Shown: positions 42,274 through 51,420, counted from the first letter of the stretch. The stretch is 64,000 bases of DNA from JANLQX01 sp031368215 (GCA_031368215.1 JANLRD010000028.1:1-64000); one strand, 5' to 3'. Numbers and translations are program-made. Notes: generated by a model not told the origin, from the letters alone.

Positions 42274-43005
42274 TCAGCCGTTGGCGACGACCCGCGTGCC
42301 CAGCGCGTAGTCGATGAGCCTGCGCCGGTGCGAGGTGGCGAGAACCAGGATGGCGTCGAGGATCGCCAGGGGAGGAAGGATCGAACGGGCGAGCGCGCGG
42401 AGCACTGAGCACTCCGAACCGTCGACCCGGACGAGACGAAGGCCGAACACGAGCTTGCCGAACGACGTTCGCCACATGACGATCGGGAAGATGTGCACGG
42501 CAACGATTGCCCCGACAACCGCCGGAGTCGGTCGAAGCGGGTCTCCGACGAACGGATACCCGACCAGCAGCTTGTAGCCGACCACCACGAGGAAATCGAT
42601 CAGCACGTCGATGATGAAGCCGAGAAGCCGAGGCGCGTAGTCGGGAACGTGCTTGCCTCCAGCGCCGCGTCCGTAGAGGTGGAACTCGCGTTCTCTGCGC
42701 ATGAGCTCCCGAACCGTCAACGGCCGTTCTTTGATCGGCTCACCCATTTCAGGTCCCGGGATCTGCGACCAGGACGTCACGTCTTCGGGCAACCACCATC
42801 CGTAGTGCTGTTTGGAGCGCTGCACGTTTGCGGGGTCGTTCGGATCAATGCGAATCCCCGTCGGTCCGACGAGGATGGTCGGCGCGATCACGGCCGAGGT
42901 CTCGTCGGTGCAGTCGTCGGTGAGTTCGTCGTCGGGCAACTCTTCGGCCAACGCGGTCGGAGACGACGATGCCGAACCGCGAGCGATTCGTTTCAGACGA
43001 CTCAT
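42274..43005 (-). CDS. RDD-domain membrane protein
   Basis: 243 residues. The N-terminal 120 residues are hydrophilic and acidic, then ending in an Arg/Glu-rich stretch. The RDD domain begins at APRLLGFIIDVLIDFLVVV, with helices near 130-155 and 160-185, the conserved MWRTSFGKLVFGLRLVRVDG, and a last helix SILPPLAILDAILVLATSHRRRLIDYALGTRVV. The motif GKxxxGLRVVxxDG is the RDD hallmark. Function unknown, possibly transport. It diverges from galK across a 103-bp gap. Confidence 0.88.
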   Translation of the reverse strand: MSRLKRIARGSASSSPTALAEELPDDELTDDCTDETSAVIAPTILVGPTGIRIDPNDPANVQRSKQHYGWWLPEDVTSWSQIPGPEMGEPIKERPLTVRELMRREREFHLYGRGAGGKHVPDYAPRLLGFIIDVLIDFLVVVGYKLLVGYPFVGDPLRPTPAVVGAIVAVHIFPIVMWRTSFGKLVFGLRLVRVDGSECSVLRALARSILPPLAILDAILVLATSHRRRLIDYALGTRVVANG

Positions 43006-43108
43006 GGATCACGCATCGACGCTTCCGCACCGCGCTGCCATCGTCAATATTGATGAAGCGGCCCACGGACCGGGTCTGCGCGCCCGGCCGGAGCGGCAGA
43101 CTGGTCCC

Positions 43109-44107
43109 ATGCCTTCCGTACGTGCCATCGCCCCGGGCCGGGTCAACATCATCGGAGACCACACCGACTACACGGGGGGATTCTGTCTCCCGATGGCCAT
43201 CGATATGGTCACGACGATCTCCGGCGAACGGGCAGACGACGGCGTCGTGCACCTCGTCTCGGCTGCCGAGCCTGACCCCGTGAACATCCCTCTCGATGTG
43301 CACGACCCGGCGTCGGCGACCCCGGCGTGGGGTCGCTACGTCGCAGGGGTGGTGAGCGAGTTGCGTCCGAGGCTCGGCTTTCGGGGCCGTGCGGACACGA
43401 CAATCCCGATCGGCGCGGGGTTGTCGTCGAGCGCCGCCTTCGAGGTGGCACTCGCCCTTGCCCTCGGTTTCGACGGGTCCGTGCTCGACCTGGCCCGACT
43501 CTGCCAGCGTGCAGAGCAGGTGGCTTCGGGCGTGCCGTGCGGCATCCTCGACCAACTGTCGAGCGCCGGAGGACGGGAAGGCAAAGCCATGATCATGAAC
43601 TGTCACGACCTCTCGTTGACCTACGTCGATGTTCCTGAGAACGCCGACATCGTGGTGATCCACTCGGGCCAGGAGCGCACGCTGTCGGGTTCCGAGTACC
43701 CGACCCGCGTCGCCCAGTGCGCGGCTGCGGAAGAGGTGATCGGTCCGCTGCGACTGGCCACCCTTGCCGCAGCGGCATCCATCGAGGATCCGGTTGTCTC
43801 GCGTCGGGCCCGTCATGTGGTCACGGAGAACCAGCGGGTGCACGACTTCGCCGCTGCGCTGGCGAGCGGACAACTGGCCGAAGCGGGGGCGATCATGACG
43901 CAGAGCCACCACAGTCTCCGCGACGATTACGAGACCTCAACGCCGATCGTCGATCGGCTCATCGACACGCTGATCGCCACGCCCGGAGTATTCGGCGCCC
44001 GAATCACCGGTGGCGGATTCGGAGGGTGTGTCGTCGCGCTCACCGAGCCCGGTGCGCTCGACATCGGATGGACAGTCCGACCCGCCGCCGGGGCCCGCCT
44101 GCTCTGA
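43109..44107 (+). CDS. galK: Galactokinase
   Basis: 332 residues from ATG 43109; the frame is open to 42812 but that part is the antisense of the RDD gene. GHMP kinase: galactokinase signature GRVNIIGDHTDYTGGFCLP, ATP-binding PIGAGLSSSAAFEVALALA, GILDQLSSAGG, and C-terminal GARITGGGFGGCVVAL. Phosphorylates galactose at C1. Slightly shorter than E. coli GalK (382). No galT or galE lies next to it. Fragments of its 3' end recur downstream (44120-44227). Confidence 0.92.
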   Translation: MPSVRAIAPGRVNIIGDHTDYTGGFCLPMAIDMVTTISGERADDGVVHLVSAAEPDPVNIPLDVHDPASATPAWGRYVAGVVSELRPRLGFRGRADTTIPIGAGLSSSAAFEVALALALGFDGSVLDLARLCQRAEQVASGVPCGILDQLSSAGGREGKAMIMNCHDLSLTYVDVPENADIVVIHSGQERTLSGSEYPTRVAQCAAAEEVIGPLRLATLAAAASIEDPVVSRRARHVVTENQRVHDFAAALASGQLAEAGAIMTQSHHSLRDDYETSTPIVDRLIDTLIATPGVFGARITGGGFGGCVVALTEPGALDIGWTVRPAAGARLL

Positions 44108-44119
44108 ACGGACGTGTCT

Positions 44120-44227
44120 GATGTGTCGGCGCGCCGACCCCGCCCGGCGCACTCGACATCGGATAGAGCTCGACTGCTTGAGCGAGATGTGTCGGCGCGC
44201 AAACCCCGCCGGGGCCCGCTGCTCTGA
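44120..44227 (+). repeat. Decayed duplicate of the galK 3' end plus a 15-bp repeat
   Basis: CTCGACATCGGAT of galK (44057-44069) recurs at 44152-44164. GCCGGGGCCCGC with a following TGCTCTGA (galK end, 44087-44107) recurs at 44208-44227. GATGTGTCGGCGCGC occurs at 44120-44134 and 44186-44200. Together they suggest a tandem duplication of about 100-120 bp covering the gene end and its downstream spacer, later diverged. Confidence 0.75.
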
Positions 44228-44307
44228 GCGACCCATCGGGCGCGTGTACCGTGCTCGCTGCGGCTCCGGAGGGACCGCAACCGGAACACATCTGAAGGAG
44301 AGCGGTC

Positions 44308-45396
44308 ATGGCCCAGCACGTTCGAGGAATCGTCGCGATGGCGAAGAAGAGCCCGGTCTCGATGGAGACCATCGTCATTCCTGATCCCGGTCCGGGCGAG
44401 GCCGTCGTGAAGATCCAGGCGTGCGGCGTGTGCCACACCGATCTCCACTACCGCGAAGGCGGCATCAACGACGACTTCCCGTTCCTGCTCGGCCACGAGG
44501 CGGCGGGCATCGTCGAGTCAATCGGCGACGGTGTGACCAACGTTGCCGTCGGGGATTTCGTGATCCTCAACTGGCGAGCCGTGTGCGGAAACTGCCGCAG
44601 CTGTCGACGCGGCAGGCCGCAGTTCTGCTTCTCCACGTTCAACGCCACCCAGAAGATGACCCTGCTCGACGGCACGGTGCTCTCGCCCGCCCTCGGCATC
44701 GGCGCCTTCGCCGAGAAGACGCTGGTGGCCGCCGGACAGTGCACCCCGGTGAACCCGGCGGCCCCGCCCGCCACTGCTGGCCTCCTCGGCTGCGGTGTGA
44801 TGGCCGGCCTCGGTGCGGCGATGCTCACGGGAAATGTCGGCCGCGGCGACACCGTCGCCGTCTTCGGCTGCGGCGGAGTCGGCGATGCCGCGATCATGGG
44901 AGCAAAGCTGGCCGGCGCGACCACGATCGTCGCGGTCGACCTCGACGACCGCAAGCTCGCCTGGGCCCGCGAATGTGGGGCCACACACACGGTGAATGCA
45001 TCGAGCGGCGACCCGGTCGAGGGCGTGAAGGCGGCCACCGGCGGCTTCGGCGCCGATGTCGTCATCGAGGCCGTCGGGAACCCCAAGGTCTTGGAACAGG
45101 CGTTCTACGCCCGTGACCTGGCCGGCACGGTGGTGCAGGTCGGCGTGCCCACTCCGGACATGCGCATGCCCGACATACCGATGATCGAGTTCTTCGGGCG
45201 GGGTGGCGCCCTCAAGCCGAGCTGGTACGGCGATTGTCTCCCATCGCGCGACTTTCCACTTCTCATCGAGCTCTACCTCCAGGGAAGGCTCGACCTCGAT
45301 CGCTTCGTCTCCGAGAAGATCACGCTCGAAGACGTCGAGGACGCGTTCCACCGGATGGAGCGCGGCGAAGTGCTGCGATCCGTCGTCGTTCTCTGA
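44308..45396 (+). CDS. mscR: Zinc alcohol dehydrogenase, S-(hydroxymethyl)mycothiol dehydrogenase type
   Basis: 362 residues, with AAGGAG before the ATG. Catalytic zinc ligands in CGVCHTDLHYREG, LLGHEAAGIVE; structural-zinc Cys cluster CGNCRSCRRGRPQFC; Rossmann motif VFGCGGVGDAA. Length and motifs fit class III-like dehydrogenases. The directly following MBL-fold hydrolase is the usual partner of MscR, which oxidises the formaldehyde-mycothiol adduct and reduces S-nitrosomycothiol in actinobacteria. Assigned by context; a simple alcohol dehydrogenase is the alternative. Confidence 0.85.
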   Translation: MAQHVRGIVAMAKKSPVSMETIVIPDPGPGEAVVKIQACGVCHTDLHYREGGINDDFPFLLGHEAAGIVESIGDGVTNVAVGDFVILNWRAVCGNCRSCRRGRPQFCFSTFNATQKMTLLDGTVLSPALGIGAFAEKTLVAAGQCTPVNPAAPPATAGLLGCGVMAGLGAAMLTGNVGRGDTVAVFGCGGVGDAAIMGAKLAGATTIVAVDLDDRKLAWARECGATHTVNASSGDPVEGVKAATGGFGADVVIEAVGNPKVLEQAFYARDLAGTVVQVGVPTPDMRMPDIPMIEFFGRGGALKPSWYGDCLPSRDFPLLIELYLQGRLDLDRFVSEKITLEDVEDAFHRMERGEVLRSVVVL

Positions 45397-45410
45397 GACG
45401 GAATCACACC

Positions 45411-46037
45411 ATGGCTGTTGAGCTCGTAACCACCTCCGGCATCTTCGCCCTCGACGGCGGCGAGTGGGAAGTCACCAACAACATCTGGCTGATCGGCAAC
45501 GACCGCGAAGTCACCGTGATCGATGCCGCTCACGACCACCGACCGATCGTGGAGGCGATCAACGGCCGACACGTGCGCGCCATCGTGTTGACGCACGGAC
45601 ACAACGATCACATCAACGCAGCGGGTGCGCTTTCCGACCAGGTCGATGCGCCGATCTATCTGCACACTGATGATCGGATGCTGTGGGATGTCATCTATCC
45701 CGATCGCTCTCCGGATAAGCCACTCGTGCCCGGCAGCTCTCTGAAGTCGGCCGGGATCGAGATCGGGGTGCTTCACACCCCCGGCCACTCGCCGGGGTGC
45801 TGCTGTCTGCACGTGCCCTCAGAAGGCGTGGTGTTCAGCGGCGACACGCTCTTCTGCGGCGGTCCCGGTGCCACCGGGCGCAGCTTCAGCGACTATTCGA
45901 CCATCGTCGAGAGCATCCGCACCCGACTACTCGCGCTCCCGGGACACACCGTCGTACACACCGGCCACGGCGACTCCACCACCATCGCCGCCGAAGCTCC
46001 GGCGCTCGCTGACTGGCTCGCCGCGATCAACGCCTGA
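45411..46037 (+). CDS. Metallo-beta-lactamase-fold hydrolase, partner of MscR
   Basis: 208 residues from ATG 45411, 14 bases after mscR. Zinc motif LTHGHNDHINAAG, then HTPGHSPGCCCLHV, FSGDTLFCGG and VHTGHGDSTT, as in glyoxalase II-type proteins. Probably hydrolyses the S-acyl or S-formyl mycothiol made by MscR. Its 3' end overlaps the convergent BtuF-like gene by 11 bases. Confidence 0.88.
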   Translation: MAVELVTTSGIFALDGGEWEVTNNIWLIGNDREVTVIDAAHDHRPIVEAINGRHVRAIVLTHGHNDHINAAGALSDQVDAPIYLHTDDRMLWDVIYPDRSPDKPLVPGSSLKSAGIEIGVLHTPGHSPGCCCLHVPSEGVVFSGDTLFCGGPGATGRSFSDYSTIVESIRTRLLALPGHTVVHTGHGDSTTIAAEAPALADWLAAINA

Positions 46038-46725
46038 CGTCAGCCAGCTGCTCACGCAGGCGGACGACAGCGGAAGGCGTGCGCGCACCCCACCAGAACA
46101 GGTCCTGCCCGTCGATGAACAGCGTTGGTGCGACCGTCTCGAGCACCGCACGGTGACGCTCGGCGAAGGGATACGGCTCGGTCGGGGCGAGCACCACGTC
46201 GCACCTTCGTGCTCGTGCTCCATCGAGGTCGAGCATCGGGTAGCGGTCGGGTTCTCCGTCGGAAACCAATCGGACACCGAGTCGGCGCAACAGCGTTGCG
46301 CCGTAGGTGTCGTGGTTGATGGTCATCCACGGGCGCTTCCAGATCGGTACGTAGGCGAGCAGCTCCGTTTCCGGCATTCCGGTCGCCAGGGGCTCGCACC
46401 TCTCGCCAAGTGCGGCGTCCAGACCGACGGACGAGGCCAGCGATCGCATCTGCTCGACCACGTGATCGATGCTGGTGATGCTCACCGAGTGGACGGTGAC
46501 CCCGGCCGACATCAGCGCTTGCGCGTCAGGAAGGCGGTTCTCCTGATCGCACATGACGACGAGGTCCGGTGCGAGCGCGACGATCTGCGCGATGTCGGGA
46601 TCCTTCGTTCCCCCGACCGTCGGATAGCGATCACCGAGCTCGCAGAATCTCGTCACCGCAATCGGCTGGATCCCCCACGCAATGAGGGTTTCCGACGCGC
46701 TGGGGACGAGCGAGACGACTCGCAA
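46027..46725 (-). CDS. BtuF-like helical-backbone protein without signal peptide
   Basis: 232 residues. Resembles periplasmic vitamin B12/metal-binding proteins: MRVVSLVPSASETLIAWG, TRFCELGDRYPTVGGTKDPD, IVALAPDLVVMCDQENR. There is no signal peptide or lipobox, and no ABC permease or ATPase gene is nearby. It is therefore probably a cytoplasmic binding protein (cobalamin or another ligand), a recurring orphan type. The ligand is unknown. Confidence 0.8.
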   Translation of the reverse strand: MRVVSLVPSASETLIAWGIQPIAVTRFCELGDRYPTVGGTKDPDIAQIVALAPDLVVMCDQENRLPDAQALMSAGVTVHSVSITSIDHVVEQMRSLASSVGLDAALGERCEPLATGMPETELLAYVPIWKRPWMTINHDTYGATLLRRLGVRLVSDGEPDRYPMLDLDGARARRCDVVLAPTEPYPFAERHRAVLETVAPTLFIDGQDLFWWGARTPSAVVRLREQLADVRR

Positions 46726-46811
46726 CTTGGCCTTCTTTCGCAGACGTGGTCACGCCACTCTCCGGCGTTGCTCGGCGAGACGACTTCTCGCCTCCTCGGC
46801 GAAGAATCGCT

Positions 46812-47441
46812 TCAGATCTTGTCGAGGAGCTGTGTCTTCTTGGCGTCGAACTCGGCCGGTGTGAGCAGACCCTTGTCGCGCAGCTCGGCAAGCTTCTCGA
46901 TCTGCTCGGGAACGGAAAGCTCACGACGGCCGGCCATCCGGTCCATGTCGCGACCGTGGGTCCGCTCGATCTGGCGGTAGATCTCGTTCTGCACGTGGAA
47001 CGGCTTCTTCACGTTGTTGAACCGCTGCTGGCCCTGCTCGCCGCCAGACTCGATGAGCAGGTCACCGGCACCGATGATCCGTTCCCAGACCGACTGTTTG
47101 AAGGAGATGTCGTTGATGCGCTCGAGCGGGATCTCCTTGCCCTGCTTGGCGAAGAGACCGGACCGGTAGATGAGCCGGTCGGTCGTGACCACGAAGTTCA
47201 CCGTGCGCCAGCGGAGGAACTCCTCGAGGAGCCACAGCAGGGCGAGCACGACAAGACCAACGCCGGCGTAGGTGATCCACTTGTTGGCGTTGTTGTCGGG
47301 GTTGATGAAATTGCCGGCGGCGATGGCCACCACGAGCGCGCCGATCACTGCGAGCACCGGCTGGACCAGGAACCACAGGTGAGGTTTACGGTCGAGGATG
47401 ATCTCCTCGCTGTCGTGCAGATACTTCCGAGGGAACGCCAT
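46812..47441 (-). CDS. Membrane PH-domain protein with SHOCT tail
   Basis: 209 residues from ATG 47441. Two membrane helices (LWFLVQPVLAVIGALVVAIAAG and WITYAGVGLVVLALLWLL) precede a bacterial PH domain (NFVVTTDRLIYRSGLFAKQGKEIPLERINDISF). The C-terminal SHOCT motif is seen in VPEQIEKLAELRDKGLLTPAEFDAKKTQLL. Such YdbS-like proteins are membrane bound and probably oligomerise; role unknown. It diverges from uvrD2. Confidence 0.88.
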   Translation of the reverse strand: MAFPRKYLHDSEEIILDRKPHLWFLVQPVLAVIGALVVAIAAGNFINPDNNANKWITYAGVGLVVLALLWLLEEFLRWRTVNFVVTTDRLIYRSGLFAKQGKEIPLERINDISFKQSVWERIIGAGDLLIESGGEQGQQRFNNVKKPFHVQNEIYRQIERTHGRDMDRMAGRRELSVPEQIEKLAELRDKGLLTPAEFDAKKTQLLDKI

Positions 47442-47558
47442 GGCTGGCAAGGGTACCTGAACGGTCGTCAGCCCGGCCGAATGCCTTGGCGCAGCCCGAC
47501 GGGGCCCGGCAAATCACATCCGTGTACTTCTGTCACACCCCTCCCCTACGCTGTCCCC

Positions 47559-49679
47559 ATGGCAAATCACACCTCTGTCGTTTCCGGTGCGCCGGCTTCG
47601 GCACCCGACTCGTTGCTGGCCGGGCTCAACCCGGCGCAGCGGGCCGCCGTGGTGAGCGACGCCATGCCGCTGTGCATCCTGGCCGGCGCCGGTTCCGGCA
47701 AGACCCGAGTCCTGACCCGGCGCATCGCCCACCGCGTCCACACGGGCACGGCCGACGCCTCCCGGGTGCTGGCGTTGACCTTCACCCGAAAGGCGGCTCG
47801 AGAGCTCTCCAACCGGCTCGGACAGCTCGGCGTGCGCGAGCGCGTCGCCACCGGCACGTTCCACGCCATTGCCTACGCCCAGCTCCGCCAATGGTGGACC
47901 GACACCGATCAGCGTGCCCCGGAGCTCACCGAATCGAAGATCCGTCTCGTTGTGCCGCTGCTCGGAGCACGCCGCAATGCCGTGGCCCCGTTCGATGTGG
48001 TCTCGGAGATCGAATGGGCCAAAGCCCGCATGCTCGATCCGGCGGCCTACGCCTCCGAGATCGCCCGCGTCGGCCGTACACCTCCACTCGGCGCGCAGGC
48101 CATGGTGCAGCTCTACGAGCGATACGAAGCCGACAAGAAGCGCAAGGGCGTCGTCGACTTCGACGATCTGCTGGTCATGTGCGTTCGGGCGATGGAGTCC
48201 GACCGGGAGTTCGCCGTGCGGCAGCGGTGGCGCTTCCGTCACCTGTTCGTCGATGAGTTCCAAGATGTCAACCCGGCGCAGTCCCGTCTGCTCGACGCCT
48301 GGCTCGGTCTGGGTGCCTCGGGCGACACGCTTGCCTCCGATGCCCTCGACCTCTGCGTGGTCGGCGACCCGAACCAGGCGATCTACGCGTGGAACGGCGC
48401 CGACCCGGCATTTCTCACCGGCTTTCGCGAACGCTTCGCCCGGGCCGAGGTCGTCCGCCTGGAAGACAACTACCGGTCGTCGCCGGAGATCCTCACCGTC
48501 GCCGACGCCGTGCTCGGGCTGGCGCCGCGAGACACCCGGGCCCTGCGCGCCAACCGCGCTTCCGGTCTCGTTCCCGTCGTCACCGCGTTCGCCAGCGATG
48601 TCGACGAGGCCAAGGGCGTTGCCCGGATGCTTCGTGATCGCCACTCGTCGAAGACCCCGTGGTCCCACATGGCCATCCTCACCCGGACCAACGCCCAGAG
48701 CGTGCTGTTCGAAGAGGCGCTGCGTGCCGTCGGCATTCCCCACCGGGTCAAAGACCGTGGGGCGTTCTTGAACCAGTCCGACGTGAAAGGTGCGCTCGCC
48801 CAGCTTCGCCGTGCCCCGGCCACGGTGGCATTCAGCTCGCGCCTGGCCGATCTCGAGGAGATGGCGCGCGAAGCCGCGGAAACCGGCGTCGTCGGTCCCG
48901 AAGGTGTCAACGAGCGAGCGGCCAACCTCGAGGGCCTTGTCCGTCTCGGCGTGGAATACGTTTCACTCGATCCGACCGGCACCACCGAGGGATTCCTCTC
49001 GTGGATCGCCGCCACGATCACCTCGCGCGCCGACGAGCCGGATCGTCACGCCGACGTCGTCGAACTCACCACGTTCCATCGGGCGAAGGGCCTCGAATGG
49101 CCGATCGTGGTGCTCGCCGGACTCGAGCGCGGCTACGTTCCGATCGGTCAGGCCGACAACCAAGACGCGTGGGACGAGGAGCGACGCTTGCTCTACGTCG
49201 CCGTCACGCGGGCCGAGCGCCAGCTCCACTTCACGTGGGCGAAGTCACGCACGTTCGGCAGCCGCACGACCAACCGCACGGAATCGCCGTACCTTGCCAA
49301 TGTCGCGGCTGCGATCTCGTCGATCGAAGATCCGGGCCGCGGTGATTGGAAGAGCCTGCTTCGAGCGCAGCGAGAGCGGCTCGCCGCGGCGAAAGCGGCG
49401 GGAGTACCGGGCATCCGCGGCACGAAGAACGCACTCGTCGAACTCGGTGCGAATGCCGATCCGAAGGTGCTCGAAGCGCTGAAGAAGTGGCGGGCCGGCA
49501 AGGCGCGGGCAACCGGGGTTCCCGCGTTCGTGATCTGCCACGACACCACACTGGCGGCGATGGCGGAGGCAAATCCCCGCGAGCGACGTGATCTCCTACT
49601 CGTTCCCGGTATGGGTCCAGTGAAGATCGAGCGTTACGGCGACGACATCATCGCCGTCATCCAAGCCGCCGCGAGCTGA
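47559..49679 (+). CDS. UvrD2-like superfamily I helicase with HRDC domain
   Basis: 706 residues from ATG 47559; the frame is open upstream but antisense to the PH gene. ATP-dependent 3'-5' DNA helicase. Motifs: LNPAQRAAV (Q), LAGAGSGKTRVLTRR (I), ALTFTRKAARE (Ia), LFVDEFQDVN (II), VVGDPNQAIYAWNGA (III), LEDNYRSSPEIL (IV), VVELTTFHRAKGLEWPIVVLAG (V), and RRLLYVAVTRAER (VI). A C-terminal HRDC domain (about 625-700) contains LLLVPGMGPVKIERYG. This architecture is mycobacterial UvrD2, but no tetracysteine cluster is visible in the linker. Confidence 0.94.
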   Translation: MANHTSVVSGAPASAPDSLLAGLNPAQRAAVVSDAMPLCILAGAGSGKTRVLTRRIAHRVHTGTADASRVLALTFTRKAARELSNRLGQLGVRERVATGTFHAIAYAQLRQWWTDTDQRAPELTESKIRLVVPLLGARRNAVAPFDVVSEIEWAKARMLDPAAYASEIARVGRTPPLGAQAMVQLYERYEADKKRKGVVDFDDLLVMCVRAMESDREFAVRQRWRFRHLFVDEFQDVNPAQSRLLDAWLGLGASGDTLASDALDLCVVGDPNQAIYAWNGADPAFLTGFRERFARAEVVRLEDNYRSSPEILTVADAVLGLAPRDTRALRANRASGLVPVVTAFASDVDEAKGVARMLRDRHSSKTPWSHMAILTRTNAQSVLFEEALRAVGIPHRVKDRGAFLNQSDVKGALAQLRRAPATVAFSSRLADLEEMAREAAETGVVGPEGVNERAANLEGLVRLGVEYVSLDPTGTTEGFLSWIAATITSRADEPDRHADVVELTTFHRAKGLEWPIVVLAGLERGYVPIGQADNQDAWDEERRLLYVAVTRAERQLHFTWAKSRTFGSRTTNRTESPYLANVAAAISSIEDPGRGDWKSLLRAQRERLAAAKAAGVPGIRGTKNALVELGANADPKVLEALKKWRAGKARATGVPAFVICHDTTLAAMAEANPRERRDLLLVPGMGPVKIERYGDDIIAVIQAAAS

Positions 49680-49719
49680 CCAGCGCCACGGCGACTGCTG
49701 TCGCCACGAACGCACTCGG

Positions 49720-50223
49720 TCAGCCGTTGTCGGCGACCCAGCGTTCGAGGAGCGGCGGCTCCTCGGCGAGCCGCTCCCGCAGCCCGCTCACGATGGCCTT
49801 CTCCACCTGTCCGCCGACGAACGGTACCGGCGAGTTGACCTTGAGCTCACCTTCGATGACCCGGGTGGTCTCCCCGGGGCGCTCCACCAGGTGCCACGTT
49901 CCCTTGCACCGGAAGAACGACGAGTAGTGCGTCGGGGTCATGGTGAACACCGCCGTCCACCGCGACGCGTCGATCGAGGTCTCCTCGATCCAACTCAGCT
50001 TCGAGGGGTCGATCACCCGTCGAGCGACGGAGGGAAGCGATCCACCGAAGCGGTACTCGAGCTCGAGGTGCGTGGTGCCCCTGACGGCTCGGTGGCTGCG
50101 GATCTCCGGCCGCCCGATGCCGGGAAGCTCCGCCATCGCCGTCGTCAGGTAGTCCACGCTGCTGAGCGCCCGTCCGACGTCGGCGGCGTTCGCCCGAAAA
50201 CGCTGCTCGATCCGGAACCGCAT
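49720..50223 (-). CDS. DUF2505-type START-like protein
   Basis: 167 residues from ATG 50223. Helix-grip/START-like pattern: RIEQRFRANAADVGRALSSVDYL, HLELEYRFGGSLPSVARRVIDPSKLSWIE, RCKGTWHLVERPGETTRVIEGELKVN, FVGGQVEKAIVSGLRERL. It matches the actinobacterial DUF2505 group, putative lipid- or ligand-binding proteins of unknown role. Confidence 0.82.
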   Translation of the reverse strand: MRFRIEQRFRANAADVGRALSSVDYLTTAMAELPGIGRPEIRSHRAVRGTTHLELEYRFGGSLPSVARRVIDPSKLSWIEETSIDASRWTAVFTMTPTHYSSFFRCKGTWHLVERPGETTRVIEGELKVNSPVPFVGGQVEKAIVSGLRERLAEEPPLLERWVADNG

Positions 50224-50291
50224 CGCCGACAACTTACCGGTCAGGCGGTGTCGTTGACCGGAGCATGCCGTGCCGCGTCTACGGTGCAGCC

Positions 50292-50519
50292 ATGACCGCG
50301 CCCGAAACCCCCAACGCTCCCGCAACGCCGCCGACCGGCGTCACCATCACGCTGCGCCCGAACGGCCCGATGCTGGTGCAGGGCGACGTGACCGTGATCG
50401 GCACCGATGGCAGCGAGATCGACCGTGGCGGGCGCGTGGCCTTCTGCCGCTGCGGTGCCAGCGCGACCAAGCCGTTCTGTGACAGGTCCCATATGGCGAA
50501 CGGTTTCGTCGCTCCGTAG
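50292..50519 (+). CDS. CDGSH-type iron-sulfur protein
   Basis: 75 residues from ATG 50292. The cluster motif is FCRCGASATKPFCDRSH, i.e. C-x-C-x-n-C-x3-H, the three-Cys one-His ligand set of a mitoNEET-like [2Fe-2S] site. The canonical Gly of CDGSH is Arg here (CDRSH). Small stand-alone redox protein; role unknown. Confidence 0.86.
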   Translation: MTAPETPNAPATPPTGVTITLRPNGPMLVQGDVTVIGTDGSEIDRGGRVAFCRCGASATKPFCDRSHMANGFVAP

Positions 50520-50615
50520 CGAGGTTGTCGCTACGCGCGACGCATGCCCGCCGCCGACGGTCCGCCCGCCGACGGTAGAGTCGACGCCCGTGTGTGCAGA
50601 CGGGTCCGTGAACTG

Positions 50616-51392
50616 ATGTCGATCAACGATTTCGCGATGGAGTTCTTCGGGCTCGGCGGCAAGAACGCCATCGTCACCGGAGGGAACAGCGGTCTCGGGC
50701 AGGCGTTCGCGCTGGCACTGGCCAAAGGCGGGGCGAACGTCTTCGTGCCGAGCATCATCGACGACGACGGCAGCACCCGAGCGCTGATCGAGGGGGCCGG
50801 CGTCGGCTACGAGTTCCTGTCGGCTGACATCACGGTGCCCGGCACGCCCACGCAGATCGTCGACGCGTGTGTCGACCGGTTCGGGTCGATCGACATCCTG
50901 ATCAACAGCGCCGGCGTCTGCCCGATGGCAGAGGTGCTCGACTTCGGTCGGCCGCAATGGGACGCGACCGTGCAGGTCAACCTGACCGCAGCGTTCGAGA
51001 TGAGCTACGAGGCGGCGCAGCGAATGGTCCCCCAGCGCAGCGGCAAGATCATCAACATCTGCTCGATGTTCAGCTTTCTCGGCGGACGCCTGTCGCCGGC
51101 GTACTCTGCAACCAAGCACGGGATCGCCGGGCTCACCAAGGCCTACTGCGACGAACTCGCCGAGCACAACATCCAGGTCAACGGCATCGCCCCGGGTTAT
51201 TACGCAACGGCGATCACCACGAACACGAGAAGCAACCCCGTCACCAATCAGCGGGTCCTCGATCACATCCCGGCCGGCCGATGGGGGGAGCCGATGGATC
51301 TCATGGGTACCGTCGTGTTCCTTGCCAGCCGCGCCTCGGACTACGTGAACGGCCATGTGCTCTGTGTCGACGGTGGCTACCTCGTCCGCTAG
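50616..51392 (+). CDS. Short-chain dehydrogenase, KduD/gluconate-type
   Basis: 258 residues from ATG 50616. Rossmann motif IVTGGNSGLGQAF, NSAGV (NNAG equivalent), catalytic Ser in CSMFSFLG and YSATK, and C-terminal NGHVLCVDGGYLVR. Overall closest in type to 2-deoxy-D-gluconate or KduD-like dehydrogenases. It opens a tight operon with an FGGY kinase and a flavin oxidase, so a polyol or sugar-acid substrate is likely. Confidence 0.87.
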   Translation: MSINDFAMEFFGLGGKNAIVTGGNSGLGQAFALALAKGGANVFVPSIIDDDGSTRALIEGAGVGYEFLSADITVPGTPTQIVDACVDRFGSIDILINSAGVCPMAEVLDFGRPQWDATVQVNLTAAFEMSYEAAQRMVPQRSGKIINICSMFSFLGGRLSPAYSATKHGIAGLTKAYCDELAEHNIQVNGIAPGYYATAITTNTRSNPVTNQRVLDHIPAGRWGEPMDLMGTVVFLASRASDYVNGHVLCVDGGYLVR

Positions 51393-51420
51393 GACGGGTA
51401 CGGCCGAGGCGAGAACACCC

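Noticed and set aside
42812..43108. A 99-residue N-terminal extension of galactokinase
   Set aside because: Much of it is antisense to the RDD gene; the galactokinase signature starts right after ATG 43109.
46746..47558. A 271-residue N-terminal extension of the UvrD2-like helicase
   Set aside because: It is exactly antisense to the PH/SHOCT gene. The helicase Q motif begins about 25 residues after ATG 47559.
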